A stretch of 41,544 nucleotides of DNA from Amycolatopsis bullii (GCF_014654205.1 NZ_BNAW01000070.1:1-41544), one strand, 5' to 3'; shown: positions 19,031 to 27,330, numbered from the stretch's first letter. The notes: generated from the sequence alone by a model not told the origin. Numbers and translations are program-made.

Positions 19031-19783
19031 ATGGGGCCGGAGACGTCACGGATCGTCGACCTGACGCACGCGTTCGGCCCCGGTATCGCGGGCTCCGAGG
19101 AGTTCGCCGGGGAGCGTCGTGAGCCGGCGCTCAGCCTTCGGCGGGATGGGTTCGACCTGCAGCGGCACAGCCTGCCGGGTGCCTGGGCGACCCATGTGGA
19201 CGCCCCCGCGCACATGCGGGCGGGCGGGCGCACCGTGGACCAGTTGCGGCCGGACGAACTGGTTCTGCCGTTGGTGGTCATCGACCTGTCCGCCGAAGTG
19301 GCCCGTGATCCCGGTACCTGCCTGGACGTTCCGCACATCCTGGACTGGGAGCAGCGGTACGGCCGGGTGCCGGGAAATGCCTTCGTGGCTTTCCGGTCGG
19401 ACTGGTCGCACCGATGGCCGAGCCAGGACGCGATGCGCGGCCGGGAGCCCGATGGCCGGGTGCGGTCACCGGGGTGGACCGTGGCCGCGATCGATTTCTT
19501 GGTGGGGCACCGAGACGCCACGGCCTTCGGCCACGAGACGATCGACACCGACCCGGGCCACCGGGTCACCTCCGACGCCGACGGCTCGAACGCCGAGGAG
19601 GTCGCCGCCCGGCAACACCCGGCGGAGGCGCGGATCTTCGAGCACGACCGCTACCAGGTGGAGATGCTGGCGGGGCTGTCCGAAGTCCCGCCGCTCGGAG
19701 CCACGGTGGTCGTCGGCGTCGGCAAGGCCCGCAGCGCCACCGCGTTCCCCGCCCGCGTTCTCGCGTTGGTACCCGACGCATGA
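19031..19783 (+). CDS. Cyclase family protein (kynurenine formamidase-like metal hydrolase)
   Basis: A 250-aa protein of the cyclase/KynB family, which hydrolyses N-formyl or lactam-type bonds with a divalent metal. It begins with SRIVDLTHAFGPGI, the usual IxDLSxxxxxGxP opening, and contains the metal motif AWATHVDAPAHM (family GTHxDxPxH; here Ala-Trp-Ala replaces the usual Gly before Thr). A second conserved stretch is AIDFLVGHRDATAFGHETIDTD (family RPxAxxxGxDT). No clear ribosome site is visible; a GTG at 19025 is the alternative start. The stop overlaps the ATG of the DDAH-like gene (ATGA), so the two enzymes are made together. The substrate is unknown. Confidence 0.75.
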   Translation: MGPETSRIVDLTHAFGPGIAGSEEFAGERREPALSLRRDGFDLQRHSLPGAWATHVDAPAHMRAGGRTVDQLRPDELVLPLVVIDLSAEVARDPGTCLDVPHILDWEQRYGRVPGNAFVAFRSDWSHRWPSQDAMRGREPDGRVRSPGWTVAAIDFLVGHRDATAFGHETIDTDPGHRVTSDADGSNAEEVAARQHPAEARIFEHDRYQVEMLAGLSEVPPLGATVVVGVGKARSATAFPARVLALVPDA

Positions 19784-20580
19784 GCCGGCACTACCTGATG
19801 TGCGCGCCGGTCCACTTCGACGTGACCGAGAAGAGCAATCCCTGGATGCGGCCGGACCACGTGGTCGACCGGGAGCGCGCGCTGTCGCAGTGGCACACGC
19901 TGGTGGAGGTCTACGAGCGCCTCGGGCACCGGGTGAGCTTGCTGGATCCGGTGCCGGGCTTGCCGGACATGGTGTTCACCGCCAACGGCGCCGTCGTGGT
20001 CGGCGGCCGGGCGTTCGTGGCGCGGTTCCGCAGTGCCACCAGGCAACCCGAGTCCGCGGCGCACCAGCGGTGGCTGGAGTCGACCCGCTACGACGTCGCG
20101 ATGTCCGAGGGGATCGGTGAGGGAGAGGGCGACTTCCTCTTCACCGGACGGCACGTCCTGGCGGGCACCGGCTTCCGCACGGACCACGCCACGCACCTGG
20201 AGGCGCAGGAATTCCTCGGCTACCCGGTGATCTCCCTGCGGTTGGCCGACGAGTGCTTCTACCACCTGGACACCGCCCTGCTGCCGCTCGACGCCGACAC
20301 CATCGCCTACTACCCCGGCGCGTTCTCGGCGGGCAGCAGGCGCCTGCTCGAGCGCCTGTACCCGGACGCCCTGCTCGCCACCGCCGAGGACGCCGGCCAC
20401 TTCGGTCTCAACGCGATCTCCGACGGCCACCACGTCGTCGTCCCTTCCGACAGCACCCGCTTCGCCGACCACCTGCGCGACCGGGGCTATGAGCCGATCC
20501 CCGTCGACCTCTCCGAGTTCCGGGCCTCCGGCGGCGGCCCCAAGTGCTGCACCCTGGAACTGCGCCCGGCGGCTGAATAG
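19780..20580 (+). CDS. DDAH/amidinotransferase-superfamily guanidino hydrolase (dimethylargininase-like)
   Basis: A 266-aa pentein-fold protein. Features: PDMVFTANGAVVV (62-74) for substrate guanidine binding, EGEGDFL (114-120), His162 in CFYHLDTALL, and a C-terminal catalytic cysteine in GGGPKCCTLEL (C257 most likely). This arrangement matches actinobacterial 'dimethylargininase' proteins that release citrulline (or act on a related guanidino compound). Translation is coupled to the cyclase by a 4-base ATGA overlap. In other actinobacteria, relatives neighbour arginine/ornithine genes; here the partner is a KynB-like hydrolase, so a short pathway acting on a guanidino or formamidino compound is possible but unproven. 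Confidence 0.8.
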   Translation: MSRHYLMCAPVHFDVTEKSNPWMRPDHVVDRERALSQWHTLVEVYERLGHRVSLLDPVPGLPDMVFTANGAVVVGGRAFVARFRSATRQPESAAHQRWLESTRYDVAMSEGIGEGEGDFLFTGRHVLAGTGFRTDHATHLEAQEFLGYPVISLRLADECFYHLDTALLPLDADTIAYYPGAFSAGSRRLLERLYPDALLATAEDAGHFGLNAISDGHHVVVPSDSTRFADHLRDRGYEPIPVDLSEFRASGGGPKCCTLELRPAAE

Positions 20581-20771
20581 CGGGGACACAGCGGGCCGAG
20601 GTTTCACTCGCCCGGGCGACGGGTATGGGTTCTGCAGCGACCCAGGAGCACAGAAGAAGGCGCAACGCCAGGGTCAGGCGCGCCTCGAACGGTTCAGCCC
20701 AGCAGCCGTTGACCTGTATCGCGCCGGTGCCTGCCGGCGTATTCACGTGATGTCTGCGGAGGCTGATCTTC

Positions 20772-21956
20772 GTGCTCGACTTTGCCGGCGACGAACCGCC
20801 GCCGTCGATCGCCGGGCGCTACGAAGTGGCCGGCCTGATCGGCAGCGGCGCCACGGCGCGGGTCTACCAGGCCTTCGACCACCGCCTGCGCCGGGACGTC
20901 GCGATCAAGGTCTACGAGCGGGGCGCGATGCCCGTCGAGCAGCTGCGGCGGGTGCGGGAGAAGACCATCCAGGCCAGCATCGACCACCCCGGTGTCGTGG
21001 CCCTGTTCGACAACGGCACCGACGGCGGCCGCCCCTACCTGGTGATGCAGCTCGTCGACGGGGAAAACCTCGCCCAGCGGCTACTGGCCGGGCCGCTCCC
21101 GGGCGAGCAGGTGCACGAGCTGGCCGTGCAGCTGGCCGAGGCGCTGGCCCACGTCCACGCCCGCCGCGTCGTGCACCGCGACCTCAAGCCGGCCAACGTC
21201 CTGCTCGGCGCCGGCGGCCCGCTGATCACCGACTTCGGCATCGCCCACGAGCTGGACGCCACGCACGTCACCGGCACCGGCCTGGTCACCGGCACCGCCG
21301 CCTACCTGGCACCCGAGCAGGTCGTCGGCGACCACGCCGGCCCGGCCGCCGACGTCTACGCCCTCGGCCTGATCCTGCTGGAGTGCCTGACCGGCGAACG
21401 GGAGTATCCCGGCACGCTCGCGGAATCGGCCGTCGCGCGGCTGAGCCGCTCGCCCCGCGTGCCCGACGGACTGCCCGCCTCGCTGGCCCACGCCCTCGAG
21501 CGGATGACCGCGCGCGAACCCGGGCAGCGCCCCACCGCCGAGGAGGTCCGGCAGCTGCTGCAGCAAGCCACCGCCGTGCCGGTCGTGGACGCCGGCCCCC
21601 GGCGGCGCCGCCCCAAGCCGGCCGTGGTGGGAGGCTGCGCGATCGCCGCCACCTTTGCTCTCGCCGTGCTGCTCACCCGGCCGGATGCCGCGGTCCCCGA
21701 ATCAGGCCGCCTGCCCGACGCGGGATCGGCGCTCTCCACCAGCCCCACGCCCCCGACATCGCTGCCCGCGCGGGCGCCCGCCTCGACCGTCATGGCAGGC
21801 GCACCGCACAGCACCGCCCGGGACGCACCGCACCTCGCGGCCGCGCCTCGCCCGGCGGCCGGGCCCGGCACCGGCCACCCCGCCGACGGGCCGGGCGGAC
21901 CGGTCAAAGGCAAGGACAAAGGTCCAGACAAGGGTAAGGAACACAGCAAACCCTGA
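20772..21956 (+). CDS. Membrane-anchored serine/threonine protein kinase (PknB-type)
   Basis: A 394-aa kinase. The Hanks-type domain (about 15-260) has all key residues: the glycine loop GSGATARV (24-31), Lys46 in VAIKVY, HRDLKPAN (135-142), DFG (154-156), the activation segment with threonines before GTAAYLAPEQ, and ADVYALGLIL. A basic stretch RRRRPK precedes one membrane helix (about 282-301). The outer tail is a disordered Pro/Ala/Thr segment ending in a Lys/Gly-rich stretch (KGKDKGPDKGKEHSKP) with no PASTA repeats or recognisable sensor domain. GTG start. It stands alone between the DDAH-like gene and the sugar genes; its target is unknown. Confidence 0.92.
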   Translation: MLDFAGDEPPPSIAGRYEVAGLIGSGATARVYQAFDHRLRRDVAIKVYERGAMPVEQLRRVREKTIQASIDHPGVVALFDNGTDGGRPYLVMQLVDGENLAQRLLAGPLPGEQVHELAVQLAEALAHVHARRVVHRDLKPANVLLGAGGPLITDFGIAHELDATHVTGTGLVTGTAAYLAPEQVVGDHAGPAADVYALGLILLECLTGEREYPGTLAESAVARLSRSPRVPDGLPASLAHALERMTAREPGQRPTAEEVRQLLQQATAVPVVDAGPRRRRPKPAVVGGCAIAATFALAVLLTRPDAAVPESGRLPDAGSALSTSPTPPTSLPARAPASTVMAGAPHSTARDAPHLAAAPRPAAGPGTGHPADGPGGPVKGKDKGPDKGKEHSKP

Positions 21957-21994
21957 GACCGATCACCGCCGCGAGCGCGATCCTACCGGCGGAG

Positions 21995-22013
21995 ACGCGG
22001 GAGAGGCCCGCGT
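21995..22013. terminator. Hairpin between convergent kinase and 4-ketoreductase genes
   Basis: Perfect 7-bp stem ACGCGGG/CCCGCGT with a 5-base loop, directly abutting the 4-ketoreductase stop codon. It can serve both converging transcripts. Confidence 0.5.
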
Positions 22014-22799
22014 TCACCGGCCCGAGCGGGCGAGCTCCTTGCAGGCGTGCGCCGCGAGGTCGTCGACGTAGCGGTCCAACAGCGCCGCCAGATACCCGGG
22101 ACCGAAGCCGAAGTCGTCGATCTCCGGGGCCAGTTTGCGCAGCTTGGCGATGCTGGCGATGGACCGCTTGGCCGGCTTGCCGTGCACCAGCGTCCGCTCG
22201 GCGCGGGTTCCCAGGCGCTGCTCGAGGCCGTTGACGATGCGCTCGATGTCCTCCGGCTGGCCGGAGGCGATATTGACGATCTCGTCGCAGACGTCGCGGG
22301 TCAGCAACAGGTCGACCGCCCTCATCAGGTGGTCGATGTCGAGCAGGTCCCGTGAGGCGCCGCTGTACACCGTGACCTTGCCGGTGAGCACCTGCCTGGT
22401 CAGGGACGGCAGGAGCTGGTGGGCCACCTGCCTCTGGCCGACGATGTGCGTGAGGCGCAACCCGAGCCAGCGCACGCCGGAGGCCGCGAAGACCGCCTCC
22501 AGGGCCAGCTTGTGCCTCCCGTAATGGGTTTCCGGGAACACCGGGCCCTCCTCGGTGCCCGGCGAGTCCTCCGCGCCGTACATCCCCGCCGCCGCCGTGC
22601 TGAGGAAGACCGCCGTGCGGCCTTCGGCCTTGCAGTGGCGGATCACTTCGTAGACCAGCTTGGCCTCGCGCTCGAACGCGGCCGCGTCGGTCAAGTACAC
22701 ACTGGACACTCCCGCCGCGATGAGGGTGGCGTGCGGGTGCTGTGCGCCGAAGTACTCGCTCGCGCGCCCGGCGATGAAGCCCTTTCCGATGATCTCCAT
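22014..22799 (-). CDS. NDP-hexose 4-ketoreductase (UrdR/LanR-like SDR)
   Basis: A 261-aa short-chain dehydrogenase/epimerase-fold protein. It starts with a compact Rossmann motif EIIGKGFIAG, and the catalytic YGRHK (YxxxK) follows a LSTAAAGMYG segment. The sequence resembles the 4-ketoreductases of urdamycin and landomycin D-olivose biosynthesis, in which the 4-keto group of a dTDP-2,6-dideoxy sugar is reduced last. The start ATG shares its A with the stop of the 3-ketoreductase gene (TGATG on the - strand); a TTG one codon upstream is less likely. Together with rmlA, rmlB and the 3-ketoreductase it forms most of a D-olivose-type pathway. The family assignment is from recollected similarity. 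Confidence 0.75.
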   Translation of the reverse strand: MEIIGKGFIAGRASEYFGAQHPHATLIAAGVSSVYLTDAAAFEREAKLVYEVIRHCKAEGRTAVFLSTAAAGMYGAEDSPGTEEGPVFPETHYGRHKLALEAVFAASGVRWLGLRLTHIVGQRQVAHQLLPSLTRQVLTGKVTVYSGASRDLLDIDHLMRAVDLLLTRDVCDEIVNIASGQPEDIERIVNGLEQRLGTRAERTLVHGKPAKRSIASIAKLRKLAPEIDDFGFGPGYLAALLDRYVDDLAAHACKELARSGR

Positions 22800-23815
22800 C
22801 AACCGTCCCCTTCGTCACGCGTGCCGACGCGCACGGCCTTCTTGCGGATCTCGTCGATGAGGCGGGCGGTCGTCACGGCCCGGTCGAGCCACGGACGCTC
22901 GGCGGCGGCGTCCACCACCGGCCCGGTGGCCGCGACGAAGGCCTCGACGGAATTGCGGAACTGGTCCGACGGCGGCAGCACGATCTCCTCCGCGTGGTCC
23001 TGCTCGGTGATGCGCAACACCGGCTGCCGGCTCGGGGGTGGCGTGAACGCGCGGTCGAGCGAGACCGACGCCGCGCTTCCCCACAGCGAATACCGCGAAC
23101 CGTAGCTGTGCTGGATGCCGAACTCGAGCTGCGCGAACACGCCGTCGGCGGACACCAGCTGCACCTGGCCGGCCAGGTCGACCGCGAGCCGCTCGTCGAC
23201 GCGCAGGGTCGCGCCGGTCACGGTCAGGTCCGGGCCGAGCAGCAGCTGGGCGGCGCGCAACGGGTACACGCCGATGTCGAGCAACGCGCCGCCACCCAGT
23301 GCCGCGTTGTAGCGGGTGTCGTCCGGCGGGAGCGGCGGGATGCAGAACGAGCCCGTGAACGTCCTCGGGGTGCCGAACCGCCCTTCGGCGAGCAGCTGCC
23401 GCACCTCCGTGTGCTGGCTGTGGTGTTCGAAGCTGAAGTTCTCCCGCAGCACCAGGCCCCGGCTCGCCGCCAGTTCGGTCAGCTCGACGGCGTTTTCCCG
23501 TGTGGTCGCCAGCGGCTTCTCGCACAGCACGTGTTTGCCGGCGCGCAACGCGTTTCCCGCCCATTCGTAATGCAACCCGTTGGGCAGGGAAATGTAGACC
23601 GCGTCGACGTCGTCGCGGCCGAGGATTTCGTCGTAGCCGCTCGCCACGGTGCCGAGCTCCGCGGCGACGTCCTTCGCGCGCTCGATCTCGCGCGCGGCGA
23701 CCCCGCTCAGGCGAACCGTGTCCAGCAGGCCGATGGCGGGCAGCATGCGGCGGCGGGCGATCGGGGAACACCCGAGCAGTCCCAAGCGCAACGGCGAGGC
23801 GGCGCGGTCGTCCAT
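22799..23815 (-). CDS. NDP-hexose 3-ketoreductase (Gfo/Idh/MocA family, UrdT/KijD10-like)
   Basis: A 338-aa oxidoreductase with an N-terminal Rossmann fold (LGLLGCSPIARRRMLPAI) and a C-terminal alpha/beta domain. The EKP motif (CEKPLAT) supplies the catalytic Lys, and DIGVYPLRAAQLLLGPD holds the Tyr proposed as proton donor in KijD10. The family reduces the 3-keto group left by a 2,3-dehydratase during 2-deoxysugar formation. No 2,3-dehydratase is in this window, so it must lie elsewhere in the cluster. The ATG at 23815 is chosen because CGAGGGGG lies 5 bases upstream; a longer reading (26 more residues) lacks support. It is transcribed away from the glycosyltransferase gene and is translationally coupled to the 4-ketoreductase. 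Confidence 0.85.
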   Translation of the reverse strand: MDDRAASPLRLGLLGCSPIARRRMLPAIGLLDTVRLSGVAAREIERAKDVAAELGTVASGYDEILGRDDVDAVYISLPNGLHYEWAGNALRAGKHVLCEKPLATTRENAVELTELAASRGLVLRENFSFEHHSQHTEVRQLLAEGRFGTPRTFTGSFCIPPLPPDDTRYNAALGGGALLDIGVYPLRAAQLLLGPDLTVTGATLRVDERLAVDLAGQVQLVSADGVFAQLEFGIQHSYGSRYSLWGSAASVSLDRAFTPPPSRQPVLRITEQDHAEEIVLPPSDQFRNSVEAFVAATGPVVDAAAERPWLDRAVTTARLIDEIRKKAVRVGTRDEGDG

Positions 23816-23987
23816 CGCAGCCCCCTCGGAACGGCCGGTGTGCTCGAAGACGGCACCAGGGTGTGGCGAACTCGGTTCGCGGTGGCGGGACATGCACTCT
23901 CCTCACGGGAAAACTCGGCCACTCCCCGAGTTCTGACAGGCAAGACTAGGCGGAATCGGGAGATCGTCCGGCGCCGCGCGCGACCCA

Positions 23988-24003
23988 CTAGGGAATCTCT
24001 CAT
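23988..24003. promoter_or_regulatory. Possible PAS-LuxR (PimM-type) operator between divergent sugar genes
   Basis: CTAGGGAATCTCTCAT matches 12 of 16 positions of the published PimM consensus CTVGGGAWWTCCCBAG, with a perfect left half. It lies in the 239-bp gap between the divergent 3-ketoreductase and glycosyltransferase genes, 52 bp before the latter. A PimM-like regulator is encoded at 31077-31751. The right half is poor. Confidence 0.3.
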
Positions 24004-24054
24004 TCCTCGGCACCGTCGGTTGGCCGTGACCCCGGCGGGCGGCATGGTGGTCGC

Positions 24055-25323
24055 GTGTCCACACCTCCCGCTTCCGAGTTCCCGCACGCGCCGAGCCTGC
24101 TTCGCCGCGGCGAACCCGGGCGCGCCCGTCATGTCGCGGTCTTCAACTTCCCCCGGTTCGGGCACATCCGGCCGACCCTGCCGGTCGTGCGCGAACTGCT
24201 GCGCCGAGGACACCGGGTCACCTACTTCGCCGCCGAGTCCTACGTCGACGCCGTGGCGGCCTCGGGCGCGGACGTCGTTCCGTACCCGTCGTCCTTCCCC
24301 GACGCGGTGGAGCCGGTGCACACCCCGGAAGAACTGTCCGGGCTGCTCGTCGACTTCCTGCGCGAAGGGCTGGCCGCCCTGCCCGCCGCACGCAAGCACC
24401 TGGGGCACCAGCTCCCGGACCTGGTGCTCGAGGACGCGCTGAGCACCGCGACGAGTGCCCTGATCGCCCGCGACGCCGGCTGTCCCGTCGTGCGGACGTT
24501 CGCGGGGTTCGGCGGCAACGACGAAGTCTCGCTCGACGGCGGTGAGCCGGCTCCGGAGAACCCGCTGCTGCCGGAAACGGCGATCATCGAGCGGGCCGCC
24601 GAGGACCTGTTCACGTCGCTGGTGCCGTACGGGCTCGACGAAGCCGGGTTCGAGTACGCCCAGCGCGGCTCCGCGGTTTCGGCGAACCTCGTGTTCATCC
24701 CCAAGGCCCTCCAGCCCTACGCCGACCGGTTCGACGACACCTTCGCGTTCGTCGGCCCCGAACCGGGACCGGACACCGGCGCGCTGCGCCCGGCGCCGGA
24801 CCGGGACCGCACGGTGCTCGTCTCGCTCGGCACGTCGGCGACCGCGAACCCGCAGTTCTTCCGCGGCTGCGCGGACGCCTTCGCGGGCAGCGGCTGGCAG
24901 GTCGTCCTCGCCACGGCGGGGCACCTCGGTGCGGCCGACGTCGAACGGCTGCCCGCGGGCGTCGAGACGCACGACTGGGTGGACCACGACGAAGTGTTCC
25001 CGCGCATGCGCGCGGTGGTCTGCTCGGCCGGTGCGGGCACGGTCCTCGACGCGCTGCGCCACGGCGTGCCGGTGGTGATGGTGCCGCAGCAACCGGACGC
25101 GGTGACCTTCGCCCGCCACCTCCAGAAGCTGGGGCTCGGGAAGACGCTCAACCCCGAAGAGGCGACCGGCGCGACGATCCGGTCGGCGGTCGAAGCGGTC
25201 ACCGCCGATCCCGCGATCGGCCGGAACGTCGCGCGCATGCGCACCGAAATCCGGGAAGCAGGCGGCTCGGTCCGGGCAGCGGACGTGCTCGAATCGCTCT
25301 GGCCGCGCACCACCACACCCTGA
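24055..25323 (+). CDS. Macrolide-type glycosyltransferase (GT1/GT-B) with altered donor-binding motif
   Basis: A 422-aa GT-B enzyme of the OleD/MGT group, expected to attach an NDP-deoxysugar to the polyketide. The acceptor-side catalytic His is present (FPRFGHIRPTL, H37). In the C-terminal donor domain the usual HAGxxS/HGGxxS phosphate-binding motif reads CSAGAGT (323-329), replacing the His with Ser and the Ser with Thr, and the following PQxxDQ reads PQQPDAV. These changes are unusual and could alter donor choice or activity. GTG start; the first ~26 residues precede the first beta strand. Likely first gene of a GT-rmlA-rmlB transcript (74-bp gap to rmlA). Confidence 0.85.
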   Translation: MSTPPASEFPHAPSLLRRGEPGRARHVAVFNFPRFGHIRPTLPVVRELLRRGHRVTYFAAESYVDAVAASGADVVPYPSSFPDAVEPVHTPEELSGLLVDFLREGLAALPAARKHLGHQLPDLVLEDALSTATSALIARDAGCPVVRTFAGFGGNDEVSLDGGEPAPENPLLPETAIIERAAEDLFTSLVPYGLDEAGFEYAQRGSAVSANLVFIPKALQPYADRFDDTFAFVGPEPGPDTGALRPAPDRDRTVLVSLGTSATANPQFFRGCADAFAGSGWQVVLATAGHLGAADVERLPAGVETHDWVDHDEVFPRMRAVVCSAGAGTVLDALRHGVPVVMVPQQPDAVTFARHLQKLGLGKTLNPEEATGATIRSAVEAVTADPAIGRNVARMRTEIREAGGSVRAADVLESLWPRTTTP

Positions 25324-25397
25324 GCGTTCGCCTCCGTCGTCACCGATCCGAACGCCCGGCACCCATCCGTTCGTCCCGACAACCCCAGAAGGTTCCC

Positions 25398-26282
25398 ATG
25401 AAGGGCATCATTCTCGCCGGCGGCAGCGGCACCCGGCTGCACCCGGTGACGCTCGCCGTGTCCAAGCAGCTCGTGCCGGTCTACAACAAGCCGATGATCT
25501 ACTACCCGTTGTCGGTGCTCATGCTGGCCGACATCACCGAGATCCTGATCATCACCACCCCGACCGACCTCCCCGCCTTCCGGCGCCTGCTCGGCGACGG
25601 TTCCTGGCTCGGGCTGCGGATCGACTACGCCGAACAGCCGGAGCCGAACGGTCTCGCCGAGGCGTTCATCATCGGCGCCGACCACATCGGCAACGACGAC
25701 GCCGCGCTCATCCTCGGCGACAACATCTTCCACGGCCCCGGCTTCTCCGGGATGCTCCAGGCCAAGACGCAGGACCTGAAGGGCTGTGTCCTCTTCGGCT
25801 ACCCGGTGTCCGACCCGCACCGGCACGGCATCGGCGAGGTGGACGAGAACGGCATGCTGATCTCGGTCGAGGAGAAACCGGCCCAGCCGAAGTCCAACCG
25901 CGCGATCACCGGGCTGTACTTCTACGACAACGACGTGGTGGAGATCGCGAAGGGACTGACCCCCTCCAAGCGGGGCGAGCTCGAGATCACCGACATCAAC
26001 GCGACCTACATGGAGCGGGGCAGCGCGCACGTCGTCGATCTCGGGCGCGGTTTCGCGTGGCTGGACACCGGCACGCACGAGTCGCTGCTCGAAGCCGGGC
26101 ACTACGTGCAGACGCTGGAGGAACGGCAGGGCGTGCGGATCGCCTGCCTCGAGGAGATCGCCCTGCGGATGGGGTTCATCGACCCCGCGGCCTGCCACCG
26201 GCTCGGCGAGCGGATCAACAAGTCGTTCTACGGGCAGTACGTCATGGAAATCGCGCTCGCCGCGCAACGGAACGGGAGGTGA
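25398..26282 (+). CDS. rmlA: Glucose-1-phosphate thymidylyltransferase
   Basis: Makes dTDP-D-glucose from glucose-1-phosphate and dTTP, the entry step of 6-deoxysugar pathways. The 294-aa nucleotidyltransferase has the GGSGTRLHPVT signature loop (8-18), KPMIYYPLS, the metal/nucleotide LGDNIFHG, EEKP, and the late DTGTHESLLEA. These match RmlA with the full family length. ATG with AGAAGG upstream. A 4-base overlap would occur if rmlB started at its GTG; otherwise the gap is 5 bp. A second copy for rhamnose wall synthesis would be expected elsewhere in the genome; this one sits in the polyketide cluster. Confidence 0.95.
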   Translation: MKGIILAGGSGTRLHPVTLAVSKQLVPVYNKPMIYYPLSVLMLADITEILIITTPTDLPAFRRLLGDGSWLGLRIDYAEQPEPNGLAEAFIIGADHIGNDDAALILGDNIFHGPGFSGMLQAKTQDLKGCVLFGYPVSDPHRHGIGEVDENGMLISVEEKPAQPKSNRAITGLYFYDNDVVEIAKGLTPSKRGELEITDINATYMERGSAHVVDLGRGFAWLDTGTHESLLEAGHYVQTLEERQGVRIACLEEIALRMGFIDPAACHRLGERINKSFYGQYVMEIALAAQRNGR

Positions 26283-26287
26283 GCCGG

Positions 26288-27262
26288 ATGCGCGTCGTGG
26301 TGACCGGCGGGGCCGGGTTCATCGGTTCGCACTACGTCCGGCAAGCGCTCTCCGGCGCCTACCCCGGGTTCGAACCGGAAGTGCTGACCGTGCTCGACCT
26401 GCTGACCTACGCCGGGAACCGGGCCAACCTCGCCCCGGTCACGGCCGACGAACGGCTGCGGTTCGTCGTCGGCGACATCTGCGATCCCGCGACCGTCAAG
26501 CAGGTGCTGTCCGACGCCGACCTGGTCGTGCACTTCGCTGCCGAGTCGCATGTGGACCGCTCGATCGAGGGCGCGGCCGATTTCGTCCGGACCAACGTGG
26601 TCGGCACCCAGACGCTGCTCCAGGGGGCGCTCGAGACCGGCGTCGAGCGGTTCGTGCACGTGTCGACCGACGAGGTGTACGGCTCGATCGACGACGGCTC
26701 GTGGCCGGAGGACTTCCCCCTCTCGCCCAACTCCCCCTACGCGGCTTCGAAGGCGTCGAGCGACCTGATCGCGCTCGCCTTCCACCGCACGCACGGGCTG
26801 AACGTCTCGGTGACCCGCTGTTCCAACAACTACGGGCCGTACCAGTTCCCGGAGAAGGTCATCCCGCTGTTCGTCACCAACCTCCTCGACGGCCTCCGCG
26901 TCCCGCTGTACGGCGACGGGCTCAACGTGCGCGACTGGCTGCACGTCGACGACCACTGCCGGGGCATCCAGCTGGTCGCCGCCAAGGGCCGGGCCGGCGA
27001 GGTCTACAACATCGGCGGCGGGACCGAGCTGACCAACCGCGAGCTGACCCACCGGCTGCTCGAAGCGACCGGCCGCGACGAGTCCGCGATCCAGCCGGTC
27101 GCCGACCGCAAGGGGCACGACCGGCGCTACTCGGTCGACATCACGAAGGCGTCGGCCGAGCTCGGCTACCGGCCGGAGGTCGACCTCGAGCGCGGGCTCG
27201 CGGAGACGGTCTCCTGGTACCGGGACAACCGGTCGTGGTGGGAGCCGCTGAAGGCACGCTGA
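26288..27262 (+). CDS. rmlB: dTDP-glucose 4,6-dehydratase
   Basis: Converts dTDP-glucose to dTDP-4-keto-6-deoxyglucose with bound NAD+. The 324-aa extended SDR has TGGAGFIGSHYV (6-17), the catalytic STDEVYGS segment (Thr-Asp-Glu), PYAASKASSD with YxxxK, and the RCSNNYGPYQFPEKVIPLF signature. ATG at 26288 has GGGAGG 8 bases upstream; the alternative GTG at 26279 would overlap rmlA by 4 bases. It feeds the 3-/4-ketoreductases encoded on the other strand. Confidence 0.95.
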   Translation: MRVVVTGGAGFIGSHYVRQALSGAYPGFEPEVLTVLDLLTYAGNRANLAPVTADERLRFVVGDICDPATVKQVLSDADLVVHFAAESHVDRSIEGAADFVRTNVVGTQTLLQGALETGVERFVHVSTDEVYGSIDDGSWPEDFPLSPNSPYAASKASSDLIALAFHRTHGLNVSVTRCSNNYGPYQFPEKVIPLFVTNLLDGLRVPLYGDGLNVRDWLHVDDHCRGIQLVAAKGRAGEVYNIGGGTELTNRELTHRLLEATGRDESAIQPVADRKGHDRRYSVDITKASAELGYRPEVDLERGLAETVSWYRDNRSWWEPLKAR

Positions 27263-27311
27263 CCCCGGCCGCCCTCTTCCGAGCGGGCCTCCGCGACTGT
27301 CCCATGTCACC

Positions 27312-27330
27312 CGAAGGTGGACAACCTTCG
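27312..27330 (+). terminator. Hairpin downstream of rmlB
   Basis: Perfect 7-bp stem CGAAGGT/ACCTTCG with a 5-base loop, 50 bp after rmlB. No T-tract follows. It could be a terminator or attenuator before the GH172 gene. Confidence 0.4.
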
